From: an uncultured Clostridiaceae bacterium
GTDB lineage: Bacteria; Bacillota; Clostridia; TANB77; CAG-508
Assembly: GCA_947577025.1 (NCBI GenBank)
Contig: CANPTO010000006.1
Span: 1 to 64,000, forward strand
Length of the DNA stretch: 64,000 nucleotides
Reading direction: 5' to 3'
The first letter of the stretch is position 1, and every line of letters starts with the position of its first letter. Positions 18,444-27,746 of this stretch are shown one piece after another. The notes below the pieces were generated by a model that ran no database searches, was not told the DNA's origin, and saw only the letters and a program-made list of their open reading frames with translations. Position numbers and translations under genes: made by a program.

Positions 18444-19073
18444 TTAATTGTTTTTAAAGAATAGTGAATTTGTTATGAAATCTCCAACGTTTTGCCATTC
18501 TTCTTTTAGATCTTCTGTACAGTTAAATGCTATTATTACTAATTTGTCATTATATGAGAAAAATATCATATTATTATATATTTTTGTATCTACTGCTTGT
18601 GACATTAATTTTATTTGACCAATATTATGTTTTTCTTCTTTGTAATAGTTTGAGCTTATTATTTCACTATTGTTTTTTAGTATTTTTTCCATATATTCTT
18701 TGTAAGTTTCTATTTGTTCATTTTTCATTTCATTTTGTGTTATGCTTATTGCAATATTTACAGTTGTTTCGTCATTTGAAAATACTATGTTTGGTACATC
18801 TCCATTATATTTTTTATTTATTGTTTCATAGTCTAATTGTTTAAAAGTTTTTGGAATTTTTACATAGAATTCGTTTTCTTCTATATGAATATATTCAGTT
18901 TCTATTTGCTCTCCACTTTTAGTTTGCGTAGTTAGTGTTTCATACTTTTTACTTTCTTTTTCAAGTTTTTTATTCTCATTTGATATAACAACTTGAATTA
19001 TAATGCAGGCACTTATTATAATTGCAAATATTGCACCTAATACTACTTTTATTGTTTTGTTCCCTTTTTTCAT
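18444..19073 (-). CDS. Membrane-anchored protein with extracytoplasmic domain
   Basis: The 209-residue protein has a basic N-terminus (MKKGNKTIK), a single hydrophobic helix at about residues 9-29, and then a 180-residue outside domain with mixed strands and helices (YIHIEENEFYVKIPKTFKQLD; later NMIFFSYNDKLVIIAFN). It resembles small secreted proteins of Firmicutes with a PsbP/DUF-type beta-sheet fold, but I cannot assign a family. GGGGGAAATTAGAAA precedes the ATG. No operon partner is seen. Confidence 0.65.
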   Translation of the reverse strand: MKKGNKTIKVVLGAIFAIIISACIIIQVVISNENKKLEKESKKYETLTTQTKSGEQIETEYIHIEENEFYVKIPKTFKQLDYETINKKYNGDVPNIVFSNDETTVNIAISITQNEMKNEQIETYKEYMEKILKNNSEIISSNYYKEEKHNIGQIKLMSQAVDTKIYNNMIFFSYNDKLVIIAFNCTEDLKEEWQNVGDFITNSLFFKNN

Positions 19074-19303
19074 TTTCTAATTTCCCCCTTTATAGAATTT
19101 TTATACCTAAATAATATCATAAAGACATATAGCCTGCAATGCTTTTATATTTTTTTCTATTTGTTTGTTTACTTTTTTATATGGTATAACATTTATATTT
19201 TATAGACTTCTATTGGCTGTTTGAATAAATTAAATTATAGATATTTTTATATTCTTTTAATTTTATAGTTTTCTTAAAATAGAATACTTTGCTAGTGTAG
19301 TAT

Positions 19304-19343
19304 AGAAAAAAACAATCTGTACTATAAAAAATAGCACAGATTG
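19304..19343 (-). terminator. Terminator after the DUF4097-type gene
   Basis: CAATCTGTGCTAT and ATAGTACAGATTG pair around an A/T loop, followed by TTTTTTT on the minus strand. Confidence 0.8.
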
Positions 19344-19368
19344 CAAAATTATTATTACATTTTGGTAT

Positions 19369-20196
19369 TTATTTAATTTTTATATCACCTCTCATAGTAG
19401 AAATTTCTACATTTGCAGTGTATCCAAAGTTGCCTCCTTTGTGGCGGTTTTTAACATCTCCACTCATCGCCCTTGTTGATAAATTAATATGACCAATGTT
19501 ATCAAACTTAGCTGATATGTCTCCACTTGTTGCTGAAACATCTACATCAATGTCATTATCTGCATCAATATAAAGATTGATATCTCCACTTGTTGCCGAA
19601 ATATCTGCTGTGGTAAATATTGCATTGGTCTCTATATCTCCTGAAGATGTTTTCACTTCAATATATTGAGCTGAAACACCTTCATTTAATTTAACATCTC
19701 CTGATGATGTTTGTACCTTAATGTTTTTAGCCCAAACGCCTTGATTTAAGATAACATCTCCTGATGATGTACGTATCTTAATTCTTTCAGTTGAAATCCC
19801 ATCATTTAAGGTAATGTCTGCTGAGGAACCTATTGTAACTATCTCTTTAAATGTTTTATATGGCATTGTAATATCTAAATATAATTTACCGCCATAACAA
19901 TTTCCATTGTATTTAGTTACAACTAAAATTTCATTACCCTTGCATTGAACATCAATTTTTATGTCTCTATCCAGCGATGCTTCTCCATATAAATGTGCTT
20001 CAACCTTAGAAGACTTCGAAGCATATATGTTAACATCAGCAAATGTTGACTCAATGCTCAACTTCTTCATATCACCTTTTACTTCTTCTGACTTTTTTTC
20101 ATCGTATTTTTTAAGTTTGACTGTTTCTCCTCCGTTTATAACCCGTCCATTAATAATTACTTGGCTCCCTGAAAAAACATTACCATTGAAAAACAT
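19369..20196 (-). CDS. DUF4097-type beta-repeat protein
   Basis: The 275-residue protein begins with FNGNVFSGSQVIINGRVING and then carries a run of about 20-residue beta repeats containing TSSGDV or ATSGDI (five or more copies between residues 125 and 250). This is the signature of the DUF4097/adhesin-like parallel beta-helix family. It has no signal peptide or membrane helix. A second family member with a membrane anchor is at 26065-26862. Composition is more GC-rich than its neighbours, and CGG is used for Arg (NGRVING). Function is not established for the family; association with membrane-stress regulators is common. Confidence 0.8.
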   Translation of the reverse strand: MFFNGNVFSGSQVIINGRVINGGETVKLKKYDEKKSEEVKGDMKKLSIESTFADVNIYASKSSKVEAHLYGEASLDRDIKIDVQCKGNEILVVTKYNGNCYGGKLYLDITMPYKTFKEIVTIGSSADITLNDGISTERIKIRTSSGDVILNQGVWAKNIKVQTSSGDVKLNEGVSAQYIEVKTSSGDIETNAIFTTADISATSGDINLYIDADNDIDVDVSATSGDISAKFDNIGHINLSTRAMSGDVKNRHKGGNFGYTANVEISTMRGDIKIK

Positions 20197-20442
20197 AATT
20201 TTTCCTCCTTATACTCTCTTATAAATGTTTGTTTTTAGTGCTACTTAGTAATATTCATTACTGTATAAGATTTTTTATACATGGTATTACCTATTTTTCA
20301 TTATACTCTTATTTTACATAATTTTCAAGTTGTTTTAGAATATTTATTTACTTTTTAATAGTCTTATGGTAAAATCATTATCATCTTAAGCTAAATGGCT
20401 TGTTAGTAACTATTAATAAAATTTTATTATAGGAGGTTTATT

Positions 20443-20826
20443 ATGATTAGACGGAGTAAAATTTGGTGTTTAATATGTTTAGTATTAGCTTTCATATGTG
20501 CACTTTTATATGTGCTATTTTTTAATTGCTATATTATTAAATTAACCTTTAGTTTTTCATTTCTTTTTCTTATAATGTTTGCCACTTTATTTTTTGCATT
20601 ATTTTTTACATTTTGTGGCATTCTAAAGAAAACACAATTGAAATACCACATTTTTCTTTTTCTTTTCTTATTATTTACTATAACATGTTTTTCAAGCATT
20701 TTAATAGCAATTGCTTTTAAATCATTTTTTCCTACAATTATCATTGTTGAGGTTTCATTTGTACTATCTATAGTATTTGGGCTTTTTTCTAGAATTGAAG
20801 AGTTAAAAATTGAACAGCAAAATTAA
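20443..20826 (+). CDS. Small integral membrane protein
   Basis: The 127-residue protein has a short basic start (MIRRSK) and four predicted membrane helices (about 8-30, 34-60, 68-90, 92-115), ending with a charged tail (RIEELKIEQQN). No family is recognised. ATAGGAGGTTTATT precedes the ATG. An AT-rich promoter region lies upstream, and a strong hairpin follows. It is the only plus-strand gene between 12940 and 22211. Confidence 0.7.
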   Translation: MIRRSKIWCLICLVLAFICALLYVLFFNCYIIKLTFSFSFLFLIMFATLFFALFFTFCGILKKTQLKYHIFLFLFLLFTITCFSSILIAIAFKSFFPTIIIVEVSFVLSIVFGLFSRIEELKIEQQN

Positions 20827-20845
20827 TTTATTAATAATTTTTGCC

Positions 20846-20895
20846 ATAACGTTTCAAATAATTATTTAATTATTTGAAATGTTATAGCTTTTTAT
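20846..20895. terminator. Bidirectional terminator between convergent genes
   Basis: ATAACGTTTCAAATAATT pairs with AATTATTTGAAATGTTAT, followed by AGCTTTTTATTTTTA on the plus strand. The minus-strand alarmone synthetase gene ends immediately beyond it. Confidence 0.85.
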
Positions 20896-20897
20896 TT

Positions 20898-21590
20898 TTA
20901 TTTACTATTTATTGTTATTTCTTTAATATTCGTATTTTGCTTTTTATATATTTTGAACATTTTGTCATTTATTATATTTATTATTTTTGCATAAATGTAT
21001 AGTTTAAAACTATCTATATTCGATAATTTCTTTTTTGGTTTGTATTTTACTTTATGCTCTGTGCTTGCCCAGAAGTCCATTAGTGCTGTTCTTATTTGTA
21101 TTTCTACTTTTATATGTATTGTCTCTTCTTTTATTTTAACTGGTACTTCTATTATTACATGGTAAGCTGAATAGCCACTCTTTTTTGCCTTTTTTATATA
21201 ATCTTTTTCTTTTAATATTTTTATGTCTTTTTGATTTGCTATAATGTTTCTTATTTTATAAATATCTTCTTTATAATTACAAACTATTCTTATTCCTGCA
21301 ATATCATTAATGTTTTGAATCATATTTTCATAATTAATTTCTATTTTTTTCTTTTTCATTTTCCCAGCTATACTTTCTGGACTTTTTATTCTTGATGTTA
21401 CATTTGTTATTACTTCATAATTATAATATTCATTCAATACTCTTTTTAAATTTGTAAACTTTTCAACTATACTATTTAAAGCTTTTTGGTAAATTAGCAT
21501 AATTATTTCAAATTCATCATATTCTTTTTCTATTTTTATTAATTCATTATTTTTGAGCACCTCATTTTCTCTTTTTAATATACTTTCCAT
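20898..21590 (-). CDS. Small alarmone synthetase-like GTP pyrophosphokinase (RelA/SpoT domain)
   Basis: This enzyme makes (p)ppGpp by moving pyrophosphate from ATP to GTP or GDP. The 230-residue single-domain product shows the synthetase signatures RIKSPESIAGKMKKK (about 67-81), INDIAGIRIVCNY (about 92-104), KKSGYSAYHVII (about 135-146) and the catalytic EIQIRTALMDFWASTEHKVKYK (about 162-183). There is no HD hydrolase, TGS or ACT domain, so it belongs with small synthetases (RelP/RelQ/YjbM-like). AAGGAGGGATAGA precedes the ATG. Confidence 0.9.
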   Translation of the reverse strand: MESILKRENEVLKNNELIKIEKEYDEFEIIMLIYQKALNSIVEKFTNLKRVLNEYYNYEVITNVTSRIKSPESIAGKMKKKKIEINYENMIQNINDIAGIRIVCNYKEDIYKIRNIIANQKDIKILKEKDYIKKAKKSGYSAYHVIIEVPVKIKEETIHIKVEIQIRTALMDFWASTEHKVKYKPKKKLSNIDSFKLYIYAKIINIINDKMFKIYKKQNTNIKEITINSK

Positions 21591-21720
21591 TCTATCCCTC
21601 CTTAATTAGGTTATATGGATTATATATTACATTTGTTAAACATATATTAACGCTTTGTAACTTTTTTGTGTTTATTTTCCTTTTATCTTTCTTCATTATT
21701 ATTTTTTATACAAAAAATAT

Positions 21721-21757
21721 AACCCGTATTTCACTATTAATAGTAAAATACGGGTTT
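21721..21757 (-). terminator. Terminator after the 81-residue hypothetical gene
   Basis: AAACCCGTATTTTACTATT pairs with AATAGTGAAATACGGGTT, followed by ATATTTTTTG on the minus strand. Confidence 0.85.
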
Positions 21758-21785
21758 GTTCGTTTAATTGTACGAATTTTTGGAA

Positions 21786-22031
21786 TTAGTCAGTAAATTC
21801 AAATCCACTATCCTTAAAGTACTTTCCAGCAGGAATGGTATCACATTCATTGTTATTAAATCTTATAAAGTATACTGGCCTCTTTTTTTCGATGTCCAAT
21901 CCCCAGCCTATAACTTCAGCAATTTCTCCATGCCGAAACGCAGATATACTTTCAGATTTAACTTTTCTTCCAATGTCTTCTTTAGTAACGCCTTCCATCT
22001 CCGCTACAAGTTCTCTCACCTGTGTTGTCAT
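21786..22031 (-). CDS. Small hypothetical protein of foreign composition
   Basis: This is an 81-residue soluble protein with no family recognised. It begins MTTQVRELVAEMEGVTKEDIGRKV, and its second half looks like a small beta-rich, ligand-binding-type fold (IGWGLDIEKKRPVYFIRF). GGAGGATTTAGG precedes the ATG, and a perfect terminator follows. GC content is higher than its surroundings, and one CGG encodes Arg (AFRHGE). It resembles the other single-gene foreign-looking units in this window. Confidence 0.65.
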   Translation of the reverse strand: MTTQVRELVAEMEGVTKEDIGRKVKSESISAFRHGEIAEVIGWGLDIEKKRPVYFIRFNNNECDTIPAGKYFKDSGFEFTD

Positions 22032-22210
22032 CCTAAATCCTCCTATAAATTCTCAATATTTGATTGCTACAATTATATTATACTATATTCTACATAATTT
22101 TTCAATATTTTTAACCTTTTTTTATACTGAATAGTTAGTCAGTTATTTGACACTTAATATTTCATATGGTATATTTTTCCATATAGAAATTTATAAAGGT
22201 GTTGATTTAT

Positions 22211-22885
22211 TTGAAAAGAACAAAATTAATAGATAGAGTTTTACCTTCTTATACAAAAGGTGAAGAAATTTTTAATATGGTTACTCATATTGTTGGTGGT
22301 GCTTTGGGGGTTATTGGTATTATATTGGTACCCATTTTTGCAGGTAAGCATCATAATGTTTATGGTATTGTTAGTGGTATTATTTTTGGTTTTTCTATGA
22401 TTTTACTTTACTCAATGTCTAGTATATATCATGGGCTTAGTCCTAAACTTAAGTCTAAAAAAATTTTCCAAATTTTAGACCATTGTTCTATTTTTATTTT
22501 AATAGCTGGCTCATATACTCCTTTTTGTTTATGTACATTAAGAGAATATAACCCTATAACTGGTTATTCTATTCTTGCTATTATTTGGCTTGCTGCTATA
22601 TTAGGTGTTATTTTTAATTCTATCGATATTAAAAAGTATAAGGTCCTTTCTATGGTTTGCTACCTTTTAATGGGATGGTGTATTATTGTTAAAATTAATA
22701 TATTGCCTAATTTATTAACTATTCCTGGTTTTGTACTTTTACTTCTTGGTGGTATTATTTATACAATTGGAGCTGTTTTATATGGAGTTGGAAAAAAGCA
22801 TAAGTATATTCATTCTGTTTTCCATATATTTATATTTTTAGGAAATTTATTACATTTTCTTTGTATATTATTATATGTTGTTTAA
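22211..22885 (+). CDS. Hemolysin III family (PAQR-like) membrane protein
   Basis: This is a seven-helix integral membrane protein of about 224 residues. Family marks seen in order: EEIFNMVTHIVGGALGVIG (first helix), YSMSSIYHGL (the S...H metal site), ILDHCSIFILIAGSYTPF, and the C-terminal IHSVFHIFIFLGNLLHFLCI with conserved His residues. PAQR relatives bind zinc and act as lipid hydrolase-like enzymes; the bacterial role is uncertain. I favour the TTG start at 22211, which has AAAGGTG nine bases upstream, over the GTG at 22199. Confidence 0.88.
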   Translation: MKRTKLIDRVLPSYTKGEEIFNMVTHIVGGALGVIGIILVPIFAGKHHNVYGIVSGIIFGFSMILLYSMSSIYHGLSPKLKSKKIFQILDHCSIFILIAGSYTPFCLCTLREYNPITGYSILAIIWLAAILGVIFNSIDIKKYKVLSMVCYLLMGWCIIVKINILPNLLTIPGFVLLLLGGIIYTIGAVLYGVGKKHKYIHSVFHIFIFLGNLLHFLCILLYVV

Positions 22886-23030
22886 TTATTTGCAAGGAAA
22901 TAGTTTAGCCATACTAATATTATTTCAATTTAAATTATTTTTTCCTATACAATAAGAAAGTGGCTTTGCTACACGGACGAGCGACGCTCGCCCCTACAAT
23001 TTAAAATTAGATTTTTTCTATTTAAAAGTT
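22886..23030. other. Intergenic stretch with a small GC-rich palindrome
   Basis: The gap holds CGAGCGACGCTCG followed by CCCCTACA, similar to the GTAGGGGCGA ends of the repeat at 58184-58317. No gene is seen. Confidence 0.45.
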
Positions 23031-23062
23031 AAAAAAACCGCAGACAATCGTCTGCAGTTTCT
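23031..23062 (-). terminator. Terminator after the DEAH helicase
   Basis: AACTGCAGACGA and TGTCTGCGGTTTTTTT form a GC-rich stem with a T-run on the minus strand. Confidence 0.9.
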
Positions 23063-23078
23063 TTAGCATTTCTGGTAC

Positions 23079-25769
23079 TTATGCTATTTTCAAATCTTCA
23101 ATCATTACATTGTAGAGTTCTTCTAAGTCGGAAATTCTTTCTTCAATGTTACTGATATCCAATCCTTCTAATAGCTCTCGTACATAGGAGTCAAATTCCT
23201 CCTTTACTTTTTGTTCTTTTTTGGACAGGCCTTTTACACCTTTAATAAATTTGAATTTCTTTTCTGAATAATTCTCTTTGATGTACTTCCCATACAGAAA
23301 TTCTACAGTTTCTTTTGTATTTTCTACTGCCTTTTCTTCATCTTCAATTAATTCTAATTTCAGAGAATTGTTTTTCAGCAGTGTAATACATCCAAAACCA
23401 TAAATTGGCTGACCATATCCACCATTACCAATTGTTATTTCTCGCTTTCCCATGTAAGGAATGCATTTTAATGCAGACGAAATGTCAAAAGATTCTAATT
23501 CAGGAATATATCTTTTGGCTCTATCCCATGCTTCTTTTACTCTTGCACGTTCTACTTTGTTTCTTAAGTCTGCCATAGTATTTCCATTGTATCCATGCCA
23601 AGAGTCTCCATAGTAATTAAATGTTACCTGTGTTCCATCATCTAAAGTTATTCTTTTAGTATTTGAATGATACAATGTATACTTATCTACAGTTATTGAG
23701 GCTTCCTTCCAGCCATAGTTTACGTCAAAGGTTTTTCCGTCAATCTCTATTGTTTTTTGCCTTCTTTCTTCGTAGTAAGTACTTCTATTGCTACTTTCAT
23801 AATCAGCTTTTAGCCTTTCATACTCTGGATGATTTGGAACAGTTTTGGTATCTTCTGCAATTTGAATATCTTTAAAATATGTTACCTTTGTTACTTTAAC
23901 AGCGTCCTCATAAGAAGAATAATAACTATCTGTCTCCTCTTCTGTAATAAACTGAGGTGCTATTTCTTTTAATTCCTCTGCACTTACTTTTGTTACTATT
24001 GTAACCAAGTCCATGGTTCTCTTTCTGCCATATGAGTCTTTAAACTCAATAATTCTCGGCTTTCCAACTACTAAACTTGGATTACTTGAGCTTAAGCAAC
24101 TTTTTCGATCTAAGTTTCTGTAAATTCCATCTCCATTTACATATCCATAACCAGTATCTTTGTATACATGGTTAATCATTCCTGCCATGCATGCCATCTT
24201 TATTGCCTTTCGGTCGTCTGAAGATGTTATTTCTACAACTCCTTTTAATGCTTCATGCATTCTTTTGATGTGCTCTTTAATTTGGAAGAAAGCTTTTTTG
24301 TTAATGCCTAACTCGTCGAATTTTACAAACCCCATTTTTTGAAGCTCATTCCATACATCCAGCTCTGCTAATAGGTCACTTTCTCTTTCACGAGTAAAAT
24401 TATCATATGAGCCTTGTTTCCCATAGATAGGATCTCCTTCTGAGTCTATTCCAATTTGCCTTTGGTTACTGCTAAGCAAAGTTCCGATTTCAACAATAGA
24501 TGCAATTTTAATTACTTCTTCTGTAACACCATATTTCTCAGCTTCAATAATCATTCTTGCTGACTGCACGCCTACTGGCATTTTAGCCATCTTGTAGCCA
24601 ATGGGAGTTACTGTGTTATCTTCTTTAAGTGCACCTAAGTTTATAAGCATTTCTTTTGCTCTTACAAGTTCTTCTATTCTTGGCTGATGGAAGAATGGAA
24701 ATTCTACTGCGTCAATTCCAATAGTTGCTAAGCGCAGTACTGTCTGCTCTAAAAGACATCTTTGAATTTCAGGTACCGAGAATTCTTTTCTTTCTTCAAA
24801 GTAAGTATTTGAGCAAAGAATGTATTTACCTTCCTTTGTTCTTCCTGCACGGCCTTTTCTTTGCATGCAGTCTGCCTTGCTTGTGTCTCTTAAGAATAAT
24901 CCCTGAATACCATTATATGTTTCTAAGTGTCTTTCTTTTCCTGTGTCTGCAACTGCGTCAATATCTGGAATTGTTATCGAAGTCTGTGCTACATTGGTGG
25001 CTACAATTACCTTGGGAACAGAATAACTATAAAAGCACTTCTTCTGCTCTTCTGAATCCAGTTCACCATGTAATGGAAGCACTTTTGCTTTTACATTGAT
25101 AGAAGAAAGTTTCTTAATCACTTCTGCAATTTCTTTTTTTCCTGGAACAAATACTAATGTATTACGTCCTTCTAAAACCATTTCAGTAATAGCTGGAATT
25201 AGACTTTCTTCACTTCTTTCTTCAAAGCTTACTGGATATAATCTTCCAGGTACTTCAAGAGAATATACATCTTCTCCAAAGTATTCTTCCAAGTTCTCCT
25301 TTTCCAGAGTTGCACTCATAATAACTACTTTGGTACACCAGCCCTCCTGTATCTTCTTCTTAGACCAGCCTACAAGTGTTTCAATATTTGAGTTCCACTC
25401 GTGAACTTCATCTATTACTAACACTTTTGGCTTGTTCTTGGTGTCTGTAAGAGACCGAACTAACTCTAAGCCATCTGTACAATAAAGCACTGATGTGTTT
25501 TTAGAGTCCTTTCTCTCGAGTGCTGTTCTGAAACCTACTATTTCACCTAACGTAGTTTCCATCTCTTCTGCCACTCTTTCTGCTAATGACCAAGCTGCCA
25601 TACGCCGAGGTTCGGTAACAACAACATCATACCCAGCATTATATGCATACTGTGGTACCTGTGTTGACTTTCCAGAGCCTGTTTCAGCTGTAATAATTGT
25701 TACAGCATGGTTCTTGATAGCCTCTGTGATTTCATTCATGTAGTTGTAAATAGGTAATGATGTGTTCAT
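23079..25769 (-). CDS. DEAH-box helicase, HrpA/Prp2-like, with a private C-terminal domain
   Basis: This is an NTP-dependent RNA (or DNA) helicase of 896 residues. It shows the Walker A motif AETGSGKSTQ (about 28-37), TEPRRMAAW, Walker B as IDEVHEW (about 120), the MSATLE motif III, and QRKGRAGRTKEGK (motif VI, about 305). A helicase-associated region follows. The last 300 residues (KVTKVTYFKDIQIAEDTK onwards) do not match HrpA or HrpB and include repeated beta stretches and a charged helical end. Composition is richer in GC than its neighbours, with CGG for Arg (EPRRM, LVRSL). It is a single-gene unit with its own terminator, and horizontal acquisition is likely. Confidence 0.85.
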   Translation of the reverse strand: MNTSLPIYNYMNEITEAIKNHAVTIITAETGSGKSTQVPQYAYNAGYDVVVTEPRRMAAWSLAERVAEEMETTLGEIVGFRTALERKDSKNTSVLYCTDGLELVRSLTDTKNKPKVLVIDEVHEWNSNIETLVGWSKKKIQEGWCTKVVIMSATLEKENLEEYFGEDVYSLEVPGRLYPVSFEERSEESLIPAITEMVLEGRNTLVFVPGKKEIAEVIKKLSSINVKAKVLPLHGELDSEEQKKCFYSYSVPKVIVATNVAQTSITIPDIDAVADTGKERHLETYNGIQGLFLRDTSKADCMQRKGRAGRTKEGKYILCSNTYFEERKEFSVPEIQRCLLEQTVLRLATIGIDAVEFPFFHQPRIEELVRAKEMLINLGALKEDNTVTPIGYKMAKMPVGVQSARMIIEAEKYGVTEEVIKIASIVEIGTLLSSNQRQIGIDSEGDPIYGKQGSYDNFTRERESDLLAELDVWNELQKMGFVKFDELGINKKAFFQIKEHIKRMHEALKGVVEITSSDDRKAIKMACMAGMINHVYKDTGYGYVNGDGIYRNLDRKSCLSSSNPSLVVGKPRIIEFKDSYGRKRTMDLVTIVTKVSAEELKEIAPQFITEEETDSYYSSYEDAVKVTKVTYFKDIQIAEDTKTVPNHPEYERLKADYESSNRSTYYEERRQKTIEIDGKTFDVNYGWKEASITVDKYTLYHSNTKRITLDDGTQVTFNYYGDSWHGYNGNTMADLRNKVERARVKEAWDRAKRYIPELESFDISSALKCIPYMGKREITIGNGGYGQPIYGFGCITLLKNNSLKLELIEDEEKAVENTKETVEFLYGKYIKENYSEKKFKFIKGVKGLSKKEQKVKEEFDSYVRELLEGLDISNIEERISDLEELYNVMIEDLKIA

Positions 25770-26064
25770 ATTAAAATACTCCTTTCAAATTTCGCTTATT
25801 TAAGTTTTTTGGTAATGTTTGTTTATGCTAAATATAAACAATATTGCTTATATTATATAACATTTTACATAACATTGCAAGCAGATATAGTTATTTATGT
25901 AAAAAAAGTAATAACTTTTACTTATTATTATCAAAGTTATTACTTATATATAAGGTTATTTTTAATTATTTTGTTTTGCTTAGTATTTGTTGTTATATAT
26001 AATATATTTCTATTTTATTATATATACATGTTCTTAAACAAGTTTACAAATTATTAATATATTT

Positions 26065-26862
26065 TTATTTTCCTACATTTATATTTCCACAATCACATTC
26101 TAGTTGTAATGTAATTTCTGAGTTTCTATTATTTTTACTTATATTTGCTTTTCCTAAGTTTACTTTTGATTCTATGTATACTTCGTTTGTTTCTTTTATA
26201 TCTATATTTCCTAAGTCTGCTTTTATTTTAGAATTTTCGTTTATTATAAGTTTTTGTATTTCTACGTTTCCTGAGTCAACTTTTATGTCGCATTTATTTA
26301 GTATTTCTTCTACTTTTATATTTCCTAAATCACATTTTATATTTGCATTTTTTATTTTGCCTATTTCTACATTTCCTGCGTCACAGTCTACATTTATTGT
26401 TGCATTTGGTAAATTGTTTATATAGCAGTTTCCTAAGTTATTGTTTATTTTTATTGTATTATGATAGCTAGAAGGAATATTTATTATAATATCATTTTTT
26501 ATATTTCCAAAATTAAAAAATATGAATTTGTTTCTTTTTGTATAATCTACTATTAATTTGTTTCCTTCTAACGTAATTTCTACATCTTTCTCTTCTTCTC
26601 CATAAGCTGTTACTGTAATATTATCGTTTGAAGTTTCTTTGAATGTAATATCTCCTGCATCTTGTTTTATTTCTATATTTTTTATTTCCTCTAAGCTAAA
26701 GGTTTTGTCATATATTATTTTATTGCTTTTAGAACCAATATTTATTATTTTACCTTTTCCCCCTGTTAAATTTACTACTAAAAACATTACTAAAATGAAT
26801 ATTAATATAGAAAGTAGTATTAATAAACATATAATTGGTGTTTTACTATTCATCTTTTTCAT
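26065..26862 (-). CDS. Membrane-anchored DUF4097-type beta-helix protein
   Basis: The 265-residue protein has one N-terminal membrane helix (about residues 9-32) and then a repeated beta structure with alternating GNV, GNI and GNCYI turns (DAGDITFKE, DCDAGNVEIGKI, CDLGNIKVEEI). This is the DUF4097 pattern. It overlaps the preceding HTH membrane regulator gene by 17 bases, so the two are translationally coupled. Pairing of a DUF4097 protein with a regulator suggests an envelope-stress or signalling role, which is inference. Confidence 0.8.
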   Translation of the reverse strand: MKKMNSKTPIICLLILLSILIFILVMFLVVNLTGGKGKIINIGSKSNKIIYDKTFSLEEIKNIEIKQDAGDITFKETSNDNITVTAYGEEEKDVEITLEGNKLIVDYTKRNKFIFFNFGNIKNDIIINIPSSYHNTIKINNNLGNCYINNLPNATINVDCDAGNVEIGKIKNANIKCDLGNIKVEEILNKCDIKVDSGNVEIQKLIINENSKIKADLGNIDIKETNEVYIESKVNLGKANISKNNRNSEITLQLECDCGNINVGK

Positions 26863-27493
26863 CTCCTTTTAACATAAATATTAATTTTACAGCTTGGCAT
26901 ATTAAACCATTTATTATAAATATTACCCATGTTACATGCCATGCCATTGTTGTAAAGCTTATTATGAAATATAGTGCTACACAAATTGAGCCTATTATTC
27001 CATTTATTTGTTTTATTATTTTTTCTTCTTTCTTTTCTTCTTTTGTTTTTTCAAATTTTGGCATTGACATATAGTTTTTTATTATTCTTGCTGTTGCCCA
27101 ACCTATTAATATTAGGAATATTGAACTTGCTACTATTGGGTTTACATGTTTTACTGGAACTAATATCATTATTAAAGCTACTGCTAAAATGTATATAAAA
27201 ATAGAACCACTTACTACTTTTGCTGATTTTTCTTTTGCCTCTTGTTTAGTAATTACTTTTTCTTCTTGTACTTCCTCCTTCTTCTGCTTTTCTTCTTTTT
27301 TTCCTGTTAGCAGTTCTTCTACACCTATTTCGAATAATTCGCTTATTGGAACTATTTTATCAAAGTCTGGTGTACTTTGGTTTGTTTCCCATTTTGAAAC
27401 AGTTTGCCTAGTTACATTTAATTTTTCTGCAACCTCATCTTGTGTTAAACTTTTTGCTTTTCTTAATTCAAATAATCTTTCTCCTAAATTCAT
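26846..27493 (-). CDS. XRE-family HTH regulator with membrane helices
   Basis: Residues about 1-60 form a Cro/CI helix-turn-helix (LGERLFELRKAKSLTQDEVA, VTRQTVSKWETNQSTPD). A Lys/Glu-rich linker follows (about 75-100), and then four hydrophobic helices to residue 215. The start at 27493 has GGGAGG ten bases upstream. An ATG three codons earlier sits too close to that site. The gene overlaps the DUF4097 gene that follows. It probably represses or activates its own operon in response to a membrane signal. Confidence 0.85.
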   Translation of the reverse strand: MNLGERLFELRKAKSLTQDEVAEKLNVTRQTVSKWETNQSTPDFDKIVPISELFEIGVEELLTGKKEEKQKKEEVQEEKVITKQEAKEKSAKVVSGSIFIYILAVALIMILVPVKHVNPIVASSIFLILIGWATARIIKNYMSMPKFEKTKEEKKEEKIIKQINGIIGSICVALYFIISFTTMAWHVTWVIFIINGLICQAVKLIFMLKGDEKDE

Positions 27494-27701
27494 TATTTTC
27501 ATCCTCCCTTTATTTAAAATTATATATATTTCTTTGGCCAATTTCTATCAATTTTAGTTGGAAATTTGTCAACTGATTTTAACATTGTAGTGTTTTATTT
27601 GGTTGCAAAAGCTTATATATTGTATTAATTTAAATTTTTCTTTTATATAATATCATAAAAATGAATCTACTTCAATTAAGTATTTACTAAATTTCTTAAA
27701 C

Positions 27702-27736
27702 AAAAACTGAGTGCACATTGTACACTCAGTTTTTTG
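27702..27736 (-). terminator. Terminator after the large membrane protein gene
   Basis: AAAAACTGAGTGTACA and TGTGCACTCAGTTTTTG form a near-perfect stem ending in a T-run on the minus strand. Confidence 0.9.
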
Positions 27737-27746
27737 GATAAAATTT

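Noticed and set aside
22970-23010. Insertion sequence end near 22980
   Set aside because: Only a short GC-rich palindrome with CCCCTACA is present. There is no transposase and no paired end nearby.
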